Below, one piece after another: positions 1 to 4,825 of a DNA stretch of 5,261 nt. The notes under the pieces are model-generated. The model worked only from the letters and a program-made list of their open reading frames with translations, had not been told where the DNA came from and searched no databases. The position numbers and the translations under genes are program-made. This DNA is from Candidatus Binataceae bacterium. Its GTDB lineage: Bacteria > Desulfobacterota > Binatia > Binatales > Binataceae. The DNA is taken from positions 1 to 5,261 of the forward strand of contig JASHZA010000418.1 in the NCBI GenBank assembly GCA_030042765.1, written 5' to 3'. Numbering within the stretch: the stretch's first letter is position 1; every line of letters begins with the position of its first letter.

Positions 1-135
1 TTGATCGAGACGGCGGTGCGCGGGATGTTGCCGAAGAATCGGCTCGGCCACCGCCTTTTTACCAAGCTCAAGGTTTATCGCGGCACCGAGCATCCGCACC
101 TCGCGCAGCAACCTCAGCCAATAAAACTCTCTTAG
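1..135 (+). CDS. rplM: 50S ribosomal protein L13, C-terminal fragment
   Basis: This is the last 44 codons of the gene for large-subunit protein L13, an early 23S rRNA-binding protein of the 50S ribosome. Reading from base 1, the frame gives [20 protein letters not shown], then a VYRGTEHPH segment and a glutamine/proline-rich tail. The MLPKN, LKVY and EHPH..QQP elements are the usual end of bacterial L13. The start lies outside the window. The TAG stop is 19 bases before rpsI, the classic rplM-rpsI pair that is normally co-transcribed, so S9 is probably made from the same message. Nothing looks damaged in the visible part. Confidence 0.95.
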   Translation: MIETAVRGMLPKNRLGHRLFTKLKVYRGTEHPHLAQQPQPIKLS

Positions 136-154
136 CAGGCCACCGTAAATTCCA

Positions 155-550
155 ATGGCAGACAAGAATGTTATTCGGACGACCGGCCGGCGCAAGACAG
201 CGGTTGCCAGCGTCCGCCTCGTGCCCGGTTCAGGAGTAATCACGGTTAACGCGCGCTCGCTCGAAGTTTACTTCCCACGCGACACCGCCCGCATGCGCAT
301 CCTCGAACCCTTCGAGATCACCGAGACCAAAGGCCAGTTCGACGCTATCGTGAGCGTGCGCGGTGGCGGGTCCTCGGCTCAGGCTGACGCGGTCCGCCAC
401 GGCATTTCGCGTGCGCTCATCAGCGCAGCCGAGGGCTTGCGTCCGGCATTGCGCAAGAACGGACTGCTCACGCGCGATCCACGCGAGGTCGAACGCAAAA
501 AGTACGGTCGCCACAAAGCGCGCAAGCGTCCCCAGTACTCCAAGCGCTAA
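155..550 (+). CDS. rpsI: 30S ribosomal protein S9
   Basis: S9 is a small-subunit protein whose basic C-terminal tail reaches the P-site tRNA. The 131-residue product has the normal family length. It shows the N-terminal [12 protein letters not shown] block (residues 11-22), the glycine-rich [20 protein letters not shown] block (69-88), the [20 protein letters not shown] segment (105-124), and the invariant-type end KRPQYSKR. The ATG at 155 is chosen because it places GRRKTAVA at the usual distance from the N-terminus. Only a weak AGG at 137-139 lies upstream, about 15 bases from the ATG, so translation is probably coupled to rplM, whose stop is 19 bases away. No terminator with a U-tract follows, so read-through toward argC is possible. 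Confidence 0.98.
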   Translation: MADKNVIRTTGRRKTAVASVRLVPGSGVITVNARSLEVYFPRDTARMRILEPFEITETKGQFDAIVSVRGGGSSAQADAVRHGISRALISAAEGLRPALRKNGLLTRDPREVERKKYGRHKARKRPQYSKR

Positions 551-552
551 GC

Positions 553-605
553 CTGTCCGAGACTGGGACATGTCCCTCAGCACCGGTGTTGTGAAGCGCT
601 CACCG
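553..605. repeat. Cluster of short palindromes after rpsI
   Basis: Directly after the S9 stop the sequence holds the perfect 12-base palindrome GGGACATGTCCC (565-576). It is preceded by TGTCC (554-558), which can pair instead with GGACA (566-570), so two mutually exclusive stems exist. A second perfect palindrome, CACCGGTG, is at 581-588, and its CGGTG can also pair with CACCG at 601-605. No T-run follows, so it is not a canonical intrinsic terminator. It could be an mRNA 3' structure, an operator, or the relic of a small palindromic repeat or insertion-sequence end. I cannot decide among these from the window. Confidence 0.5.
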
Positions 606-656
606 AAGGCTCGGGTTGTTCATATCGCGTGAGCCTCAACTGGCGATTTGCCAGAC

Positions 657-686
657 TTCGTGATAGTCGAATTACGGGAATATTAA
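657..686 (+). promoter_or_regulatory. Weak candidate promoter for argC
   Basis: Just before argC the sequence turns locally AT-rich. A possible -10 element TATTAA (681-686, 4 of 6 matches to TATAAT) lies 18 bases after a poor -35-like TTCGTG (657-662). The composition change and position fit a promoter, but the hexamers are weak. argC may instead be transcribed from the ribosomal protein promoter upstream. Confidence 0.22.
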
Positions 687-716
687 TTTTTCTTTCTAAT
701 TGGGCGAGGCCAACCG

Positions 717-1772
717 ATGCCTTCTCACGACAGGGTCAAGGTAGCGATTCTCGGAGCTTCCGGATATTCCGGCATCGAGGCCGTGCGCATTCTAGCGGGC
801 CATCCGTTCATCGAGATGGGTCTGCTCACGTCCGAGCATTATGCCGGCCGCGAAGTAGTGGACGTCTATCGGCACATGGCAGGCCTCGATCTGCCGCCGT
901 TCGAAGAGTTGCGTACCGATCTGATCCGCGGGCGCGTTGAGGTGGTAATTTCGTGCCTGCCCGAGCGAGTCGGTGCTCCCATTCTGGCGGAGCTGATCAG
1001 CGCTGGGATCAAAGCGATCGACGTCTCGGCTGATTTCCGTCTCAAGGATCCCGCCGTTTACCGCCAGACTTACGGGGCTGATCATCCCGCGCCGGCCCTG
1101 CTCAACCAGGCCGTGTATGGGCTCAGCGAATTCCATCGCCGCGAACTGCGCGAAGCACGCCTGGTCGCCAACCCGGGATGCTACCCTACCGGAGCGTTGC
1201 TTGGGATTCTGCCGCTCATCCGGCGCGATCTGGTCGACCCGTCTTCGATCGTGATTGATGCGAAATCGGGCACGACCGGAGCGCGCCGCCAGGCTGCGAT
1301 CGAGCAACTGTTTGCCGAGGTCAACGAGAATTTGCGCGCCTACAAGGTCGGCAACCACCGCCATACACCCGAGATGGAACAGGAGATCGGTTTCGCGCTC
1401 GGGCGCGAAGTTGCAGTGATGTTCGTACCGCATATGCTGCCTGTAACGCGCGGAATCCTGTCGTCCATTTTCATGCGGCCGCGCGCGGGCACGACGGAAC
1501 AGGACGTGCGCGCCGCGTTCGAGGCGAGTTTTGCGAAGTCGCGTTTCGTGCGGTTGCTGAAGCCCGGCGAGACCCCCGAACTCAAGAACGTAAGGGCGAC
1601 GAACTTCTGCGAGATCGCGTTCGTGCTCGATCGCAGGACGCAAACGCTGTGCGTCCTGACGGCGATCGACAATCTCGGCAAAGGTGCGGCTGGCCAGGCG
1701 GTGCAGAACCTCAACCTGATGCTCGGTTACGACGAGGCCGCCGGGCTGCTCTCCCCTGCCCCGGTGCCCTGA
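717..1772 (+). CDS. argC: N-acetyl-gamma-glutamyl-phosphate reductase
   Basis: ArgC reduces N-acetyl-glutamyl-5-phosphate to N-acetyl-glutamate semialdehyde with NADPH, the third step of arginine (ornithine) synthesis in the cytoplasm. The 351 residues match the long bacterial form. Visible motifs are the Rossmann loop GASGYSG (13-19), the SADFRL segment (104-109), and the catalytic cysteine Cys155 in NPGCYPTGALL. Further on are the SGTTGARR loop (184-191), the catalytic-histidine segment HRHTPEMEQEI (214-224, probably His216), VPHMLPVTRGI, and the closing GKGAAGQAVQNLNLMLG (321-337). The ATG at 717 is supported by a GGCGAGG ribosome-binding site at 703-709, about 7 bases away, and by the Rossmann loop starting near residue 10. 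The product looks intact and functional. The gene follows rpsI as in some deltaproteobacteria; no other arg gene is in the window. Confidence 0.97.
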   Translation: MPSHDRVKVAILGASGYSGIEAVRILAGHPFIEMGLLTSEHYAGREVVDVYRHMAGLDLPPFEELRTDLIRGRVEVVISCLPERVGAPILAELISAGIKAIDVSADFRLKDPAVYRQTYGADHPAPALLNQAVYGLSEFHRRELREARLVANPGCYPTGALLGILPLIRRDLVDPSSIVIDAKSGTTGARRQAAIEQLFAEVNENLRAYKVGNHRHTPEMEQEIGFALGREVAVMFVPHMLPVTRGILSSIFMRPRAGTTEQDVRAAFEASFAKSRFVRLLKPGETPELKNVRATNFCEIAFVLDRRTQTLCVLTAIDNLGKGAAGQAVQNLNLMLGYDEAAGLLSPAPVP

Positions 1773-1787
1773 CCGGAGCCGCCGGGG

Positions 1788-1807
1788 AGGGTGAAGGATT
1801 TCACCCT
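1788..1807 (+). terminator. Hairpin downstream of argC, terminator-like without U-tract
   Basis: A perfect 8-base-pair stem AGGGTGAA/TTCACCCT (1788-1795 with 1800-1807) closes a GGAT loop, 15 bases after the argC stop. A competing GC-rich pairing, CCCCGG (1759-1764) with CCGGGG (1782-1787), spans the stop codon. No T-run follows, so it may be a Rho-assisted terminator or an mRNA-stabilising 3' hairpin. Confidence 0.4.
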
Positions 1808-2126
1808 GCACAGCGAGCCTAACCTGCGGTAAAGTAGTCGGCAAAATAACAAGGGCGAACCTTAAGGCCCCGGCCAGGCGGAGCGACGGGATTGGTGCGG
1901 GCGATGTCGCGCCTTGTGTAAGCGAAACCCTCCTTCTGCGAACATACATTGCTAGATCTAGTTAACGCATCTCTACTAATGCGCTGACCGACTCCCTGTG
2001 GCGGCAAACGGGGAGCCTCGAAATTCCTTCAGCTTATCAATCCCCTGACCGCACGGGCCGAGCAAATCTTTCGGCGGAAAGATTGGACAGGGCTTGACCG
2101 ATCGCGTTAAATTTCCTAAATGGGGT
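1808..2126. other. Gene-free stretch with inverted repeats
   Basis: I see no credible gene here on either strand; the short open frames have no recognisable motifs or ribosome-binding sites. The stretch is visibly less GC-rich than the flanking genes. It holds a CTAGATCTAG palindrome (1952-1961) and a CGCAT/ATGCG stem with an 8-base loop (1966-1983). It also holds a perfect 8-base-pair hairpin AATCTTTC/GAAAGATT with a GGCG loop (2065-2084). No tRNA-like T-loop or CRISPR repeats are seen. It separates argC from the decayed oxidase gene and contains no recognisable remnant of that gene's missing N-terminal half. Confidence 0.5.
2094..2122 (+). promoter_or_regulatory. Candidate promoter next to the Fur box
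   Basis: TTGACC (2094-2099, 5 of 6 matches to the -35 consensus) is followed after 17 bases by TAAATG (2117-2122), a poor -10 with 3 of 6 matches. The Fur-box palindrome starts 5 bases later, which would place it over the transcription start, a usual location for repression. The -35 is good and the -10 is weak, so this is only a candidate. Confidence 0.3.
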
Positions 2127-2147
2127 TGAGAATCATTCTCATTATCA
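2127..2147 (+). promoter_or_regulatory. Fur-type operator (iron box)
   Basis: TGAGAATCATTCTCA (2127-2141) is a perfect 7-1-7 inverted repeat differing at only two positions from the 7-1-7 Fur core TGATAATnATTATCA. Extended as the 19-base site at 2128-2146, it matches the classical GATAATGATAATCATTATC consensus at 15 of 19 positions by my hand alignment. The right flank (ATTATCA) adds a partly overlapping half-site, as in natural Fur operators that bind more than one dimer. Fur represses iron-uptake and related genes when ferrous iron is plentiful. The only reading frame downstream is the truncated oxidase, whose first possible starts (TTG 2161, ATG 2164, ATG 2170) lie 20-30 bases from the palindrome. 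A related FUR-family regulator (Zur, PerR) is the alternative. Confidence 0.6.
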
Positions 2148-2148
2148 T

Positions 2149-3079
2149 AGCGGCGGCTGGTTGATGGGGATGCACGGAGCAACCTGCGACAACGTGATTG
2201 CGATCAAAGCGGTAAACGCTGACGCGCAACCAGTCCGCGCCACGGCAGTGGAGAATCCGGAACTGTTCTGGGCAATGCGCGGCGGCGGCGGAAACTTCGG
2301 CGTGGCCACCGCTTTCGAGTATCGGCTCTTTCCGGTCGGCCCGATCGTGATGGGTGGAATGGTGACCTATCCCTACAGGCAGGCGCGGCGCGTGCTGGAA
2401 TTCTTCCGCGAGTTCTCAAAGACCGCCCCCGATGAACTTACCGTATACGCCTGCCTCATCTGCACAACGGCGGGAACGCCGGCGATCGGGCTGGCCGCCT
2501 GTTATGCGGGCGGGATGAATCAAGCGGAGCGCGTGGTAGCGCCGCTGCGCCACTGCGGCACACCGCTGGACGATGCGCTGCGTCCGATGCCGTATCTCGA
2601 GCTGCAAACTATGATGGACGCGGCACGGCCATCCGGACGCCGCTGCGCGATGCGCTCGCATTTCATGGCGGGACTGCCGGACGCGGTTCTGGGTGCGATC
2701 GTCGAACAGTTTGCGCGCACCCCGTCGCCACTTTCGGTGGCGATCATCGAGCACTGTCATGGTGCGATAGCGCGCGTGGCGCCCGACGCGACGGCGTTCG
2801 CGCTGCGCAAAAGCCCGTTTCACTTCGAGATAATCGGATTTTGGGACGACGCGCCGGCGAATCAGGCCAATCTCAACTGGGTCGAGGACTTCTTCACCGC
2901 GACTCGCCCATATTCTTCGGGGGAAGTATACGTAAACTCGCTCGATCAGGGGGGAGTCATCGCGGGTGCGCGAAGCGTATGGGCCGAACTACGAGCGTCT
3001 TCGCCGGATCAAGGCCCGATACGATCCCACCAACTTCTTTCGCTGCAATCAGAATATAGCGCCGGGCTTCTCGGCTTAG
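2149..3079 (+). pseudogene. FAD-linked oxidase (berberine-bridge-enzyme-like), 5'-truncated and frameshifted
   Basis: The translation matches the C-terminal two thirds of the FAD_binding_4/BBE oxidase family, flavoproteins that oxidise diverse substrates. Similarity begins at GGWLMGMHGATCDN, equivalent to the family's LGGGxGWL..K.GL.cDNL element. It continues through ENPELFWAMRGGGGNFGV (about 2248-2304) and the substrate domain (PDELTVYACL, RSHFMAGLP). Everything before this is missing, roughly 150 residues in the usual 450-residue family, including the region that normally carries the first FAD-binding motifs and the flavin-linking histidine. Near the 3' end, after YVNSLDQG, the frame shifts at a run of six G (2949-2954). 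Dropping one G restores SSRVREAYGPNYERLRRI followed by YDPTNFFRCNQNIAP, the conserved BBE C-terminus, ending at TAG 3077-3079. Without correction the frame runs on to 3156 with unrelated residues. No convincing ribosome-binding site is present. Confidence 0.85.
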
Positions 3080-3125
3080 CCGAGCGCGCCTGTGGCGCAT
3101 CAGATCGGGCCGGCTCCTTGACGCG

Positions 3126-3134
3126 TGTTATGAT
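3126..3134 (+). promoter_or_regulatory. Extended -10 promoter candidate
   Basis: TGTTATGAT contains the extended -10 dinucleotide TG one base before TATGAT (3129-3134), which matches TATAAT at 5 of 6 positions. No good -35 lies 17 bases upstream, as is tolerated for extended -10 promoters. It lies after the oxidase remnant and would drive the zinc-ribbon ORF and the arginine decarboxylase. Confidence 0.4.
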
Positions 3135-3177
3135 AACCAACGGAAATCAGGTCTGAAAAAACAAAGGCGCGTTGGTC

Positions 3178-3189
3178 TCGGAGCTCCGA
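3178..3189. repeat. 12-base perfect palindrome
   Basis: TCGGAGCTCCGA is a perfect palindrome about 45 bases downstream of the extended -10 candidate and 80 bases before the zinc-ribbon start. It could be an operator or chance; no second copy was noticed in the window. Confidence 0.3.
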
Positions 3190-3268
3190 CAGCGGTTTTG
3201 GTTCGGCGGTGTGGGGCGTGCTACCCTTCGGGCGCATCAGGACTGTTGCAACCGGGGAGAGAATCGAC

Positions 3269-3514
3269 GTGTCCATAAGCTGTGAAAACTGCGGTGCTGT
3301 CGTCGTAGCCCAGAGTGATATAGCAAAGTTAGATGGAGAGGAGTGGCACCTACATCGAGCCGGCAAGTGTCCGGAGTGCGGCGCGGCAGTGCAGTGGCAT
3401 CGAGCAATTTCGGGTCGGCTCGGCGGCAGCTACATATTTTCTTCGAGAGCAAGACACTGCCCACCTGCATGCTCGCATCACGATTCCGGCGCAAGTTCAC
3501 CTCGCCCGATTTAA
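3269..3514 (+). CDS. Small CxxC/CxxC zinc-ribbon protein, unrecognised; tail may be out of frame
   Basis: The GTG at 3269 is preceded by GGGGAGA (3254-3260) at 8-base spacing and is preferred over the longer GTG at 3209, which has no such site. The 81-residue product starts SISCENCGAVVVAQSD and has four cysteines as CxxC (5, 8) and CxxC (34, 37), the spacing of a small zinc ribbon, with GKCPECGAAVQWHRA in the second knuckle. I do not recognise a family. From about residue 48 the frame loses coding character: third-position G/C falls and composition becomes Ser/His/Pro-rich. Meanwhile the neighbouring frame looks better coding up to 3630. The natural protein may therefore continue in that frame through a one-base lesion near 3375-3420. 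Its place ahead of the arginine decarboxylase, in the same direction, suggests co-transcription. A role such as metal or nucleic-acid binding is only inference. Confidence 0.5.
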   Translation: MSISCENCGAVVVAQSDIAKLDGEEWHLHRAGKCPECGAAVQWHRAISGRLGGSYIFSSRARHCPPACSHHDSGASSPRPI

Positions 3515-3630
3515 GCTTTGAGCGTGGTGGCGCCGCTAATTATTCAGTCTTGAACGCGTCAATTCGCGCGCGTCGCATGCGTCTGGCGGGAAAGGAAGCG
3601 CCGGCGGGTCTGTTCAAGCACGTGAAGTGA
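3412..3630 (+). other. Possible out-of-frame continuation of the zinc-ribbon gene
   Basis: In the frame ending at TGA 3628-3630 the codons from about 3420 are rich in third-position G/C. They read as RQLHIFFESKTLPTCMLASR, continue basic, and end in [10 protein letters not shown]. The stop lies 14 bases before the decarboxylase ATG, the spacing of an operon partner. There is no obvious independent start with a ribosome-binding site, so I read it as the shifted C-terminal part of the zinc-ribbon gene. The alternative is a chance open frame in GC-rich DNA. Confidence 0.3.
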
Positions 3631-3644
3631 ACAGAGGAGAGAGA

Positions 3645-4205
3645 ATGGGGCCGATAGGAAAAGCGATCTTCTTGACCAAAGGCGTCGGCAAGCATCGTGA
3701 GAAGCTCACGTCCTTCGAGCTCGCACTGCGCGACGCCCGGATTGCGGAGTTCAATCTGGTGCGCGTCAGCTCAATCTTCCCGCCCGGGTGCAAGGTGATC
3801 TCGATTCAGGAGGGACTTACGAATCTGAAACCCGGACAGGTGGTCTACGCCGTGATGTACGACAACGCCACCAACGAACCGCACCGCTTGCTGGCGGCGT
3901 CGGTCGGTCTTGCGATCCCGGCGGACAGGAATCAGTACGGCTATCTGTCGGAGCACAAGAGCTTCGGCCAGACCGACGAGAAGGCAGGCGATTACGCCGA
4001 GGACCTGGCTGCGACGATGCTGGCTACGATTCTGGGGGTGGAGTTCGACCCCAACGTCAGCTACGACGAACGCAAGGACGTCTGGAGGATGTCGGACAAG
4101 ATCGTGACTACCCGCAACGTTACCCAATCGGCAATCGGCGATCGCGACGGGCTGTGGACGACGGTCGTGGCGGCAGCCGTATTCGTCGATTTGCCGGGCG
4201 CGTAG
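3645..4205 (+). CDS. Pyruvoyl-dependent arginine decarboxylase (PvlArgDC)
   Basis: This enzyme decarboxylates arginine to agmatine, the first step of the agmatine route to putrescine. It is made as a proenzyme that cuts itself between two serines to form the pyruvoyl cofactor. The 186-residue product shows the archetypal N-terminus [20 protein letters not shown] (9-28) and the processing site [13 protein letters not shown] (41-53). The expected cut is Ser42/Ser43, leaving a 42-residue beta chain and a 144-residue alpha chain that starts with pyruvate. [10 protein letters not shown] (99-108) probably carries the acidic catalytic residue (Glu103, by analogy with the Methanocaldococcus enzyme). 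The ATG at 3645 has an AGAGGAGA site (3633-3640) in front. A GTG at 3627 would add six residues but would bury that site inside the gene. No speB-like agmatine-processing gene is in the window. The product looks intact. Confidence 0.95.
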   Translation: MGPIGKAIFLTKGVGKHREKLTSFELALRDARIAEFNLVRVSSIFPPGCKVISIQEGLTNLKPGQVVYAVMYDNATNEPHRLLAASVGLAIPADRNQYGYLSEHKSFGQTDEKAGDYAEDLAATMLATILGVEFDPNVSYDERKDVWRMSDKIVTTRNVTQSAIGDRDGLWTTVVAAAVFVDLPGA

Positions 4206-4233
4206 GCATCCGACGCGGCGCGCGTTCCTCTCG

Positions 4234-4392
4234 TTACACCCACCGCGGCATCGTGTCTGGCGCGATGCCGAAGGCGAGCTTTCCCAGCAGGCCGAGTGAG
4301 TCATATCCCGCCAGCGGATGAATGACGCCCGCGCGGACGTCCCGGTAACCGCGACGGAGTGGCCACACCGTCGCAGGAGAAGCAATCGGCGT
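4234..4392 (-). pseudogene. Possible C-terminal remnant of an unrecognised minus-strand gene
   Basis: On the minus strand an open frame runs from after a stop at 4393-4395 to TAA at 4236-4234. Its second half reads like a natural protein end: GVIHPLAGYDSLGLLGKLAF followed by GIAPDTMPRWV and stop. Third codon positions there are strongly G/C. There is no upstream start with a ribosome-binding site, and the frame is closed by a stop only about 52 codons upstream, so it cannot be a complete gene. I do not recognise the family. It may be the leftover tail of a gene that once converged on the arginine decarboxylase, or a chance open frame. Confidence 0.3.
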
Positions 4393-4483
4393 CTATCGAG
4401 GCGCGCAGGAAGCGGAGCGGCGGGGATTCAGGGGCCTGGCGAAGCGCCGATTCGTGGTTAACTTACAAAATCTCGAAATAGGC

Positions 4484-4507
4484 GCAGGGCCCGAAAGAGG
4501 GCCGTGC
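4484..4507 (+). ncRNA. Hairpin in the rpmE leader, possible L31-responsive element
   Basis: GGCCC (4488-4492) pairs with GGGCC (4499-4503) across a GAAAGA loop. After a G-G mismatch the stem extends by GCA/TGC (4484-4486 with 4505-4507). It ends 3 bases before the GGAGGG at 4511-4516 and 19 bases before the rpmE start. L31 genes in several phyla are known to carry regulatory leaders, and E. coli L31 represses its own mRNA, so an autoregulatory role is plausible. This hairpin is small and is not one I can match to a described leader. Confidence 0.3.
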
Positions 4508-4526
4508 ACCGGAGGGAAGGAAGAAA

Positions 4527-4733
4527 ATGAAACCCGGAATCAGCCCTGAATACGATCGTTGCGTGGTTAGCTGCGCTTGCGGCAACACGTTCGAGACGCG
4601 CGCGACGGTAAGGGAGATGCGCGTCGAGGTTTGCTCGAATTGCCATCCGTTCTATACCGGCACACAGCGGCCGGCTGACCGGGGCGGCCGGATCGAGCGT
4701 TTCAATCGCAAGTACGCCCGTAAAGCGGCATAG
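4527..4733 (+). CDS. rpmE: 50S ribosomal protein L31, zinc-binding type
   Basis: L31 sits at the central protuberance of the 50S subunit and bridges to the 30S subunit. The 68-residue product aligns throughout with the family: MKPGISPEY start, [14 protein letters not shown] (15-28), [11 protein letters not shown] (35-45) and [11 protein letters not shown] near the end. Cys16, Cys18, Cys36 and Cys39 form the CxC...CxxC zinc site, so this is the zinc-containing form and not the cysteine-less paralogue induced under zinc starvation. The ATG at 4527 has AAGGAAG (4517-4523) just upstream, with a second purine run GGAGGG at 4511-4516. It appears to be transcribed alone: about 320 bases lie before it and a strong terminator follows. 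The upstream AT-richer patch around 4458-4480 may hold its promoter, but I find no good hexamers. Confidence 0.97.
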   Translation: MKPGISPEYDRCVVSCACGNTFETRATVREMRVEVCSNCHPFYTGTQRPADRGGRIERFNRKYARKAA

Positions 4734-4745
4734 GAGCCGCCTGCG

Positions 4746-4767
4746 CGCCCGCGTCGAGATGCGGGCG
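4746..4767. repeat. GC-rich hairpin after rpmE
   Basis: CGCCCGC (4746-4752) pairs perfectly with GCGGGCG (4761-4767) across an 8-base loop, 12 bases after the rpmE stop. No T-run follows on the plus strand. It probably acts together with the stronger terminator just downstream, or stabilises the mRNA 3' end. Confidence 0.4.
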
Positions 4768-4787
4768 GGCGGAAAATCGGTCCTGAT

Positions 4788-4825
4788 GGCGCGGCTGCCC
4801 TAATGGGTAGCCGCGCCAATTTTTT
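4788..4825 (+). terminator. Rho-independent terminator of rpmE
   Basis: GGCGCGGCTGCCC (4788-4800) pairs with GGGTAGCCGCGCC (4805-4817) as a 13-base-pair stem with a single G-U wobble and a TAAT loop. It is followed by AA and six T (4820-4825), a textbook intrinsic terminator for the plus strand. The last T is also the final base of the stop codon of the convergent monooxygenase gene. On the minus strand no U-tract directly follows the stem, so it should terminate mainly rpmE. Confidence 0.92.

Noticed and set aside
792..1949. Long minus-strand open frame of 385 codons opposite argC
   Set aside because: It lies antisense to an unmistakable argC; its Arg/His-rich translation has no motifs and is a typical shadow frame in GC-rich DNA.
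1773..2160. tRNA, small-RNA gene or CRISPR array in the argC-oxidase gap
   Set aside because: No T-loop consensus, no cloverleaf, no regularly spaced direct repeats; only isolated inverted repeats.
2080..3156. The oxidase reading frame as an intact short gene ending at 3156
   Set aside because: The last ~65 residues in that frame are unrelated to the family, while the conserved C-terminus is present in another frame, and the N-terminal FAD motifs are missing.
3627..3644. GTG at 3627 as the start of the arginine decarboxylase
   Set aside because: The purine-rich ribosome-binding site at 3633-3640 is ideally placed for ATG 3645 and would be inside the gene if GTG 3627 were used; the extra residues are not family-like.
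3788..4321. Plus-strand 177-codon open frame overlapping the decarboxylase
   Set aside because: Gly/Arg-rich shifted translation of the decarboxylase gene, with no independent start signal.
3771..4385. Minus-strand open frame of 204 codons opposite the arginine decarboxylase
   Set aside because: It overlaps a well-supported gene, is Arg/Cys/Val-rich without domains, and lacks a ribosome-binding site; a shadow of the decarboxylase.
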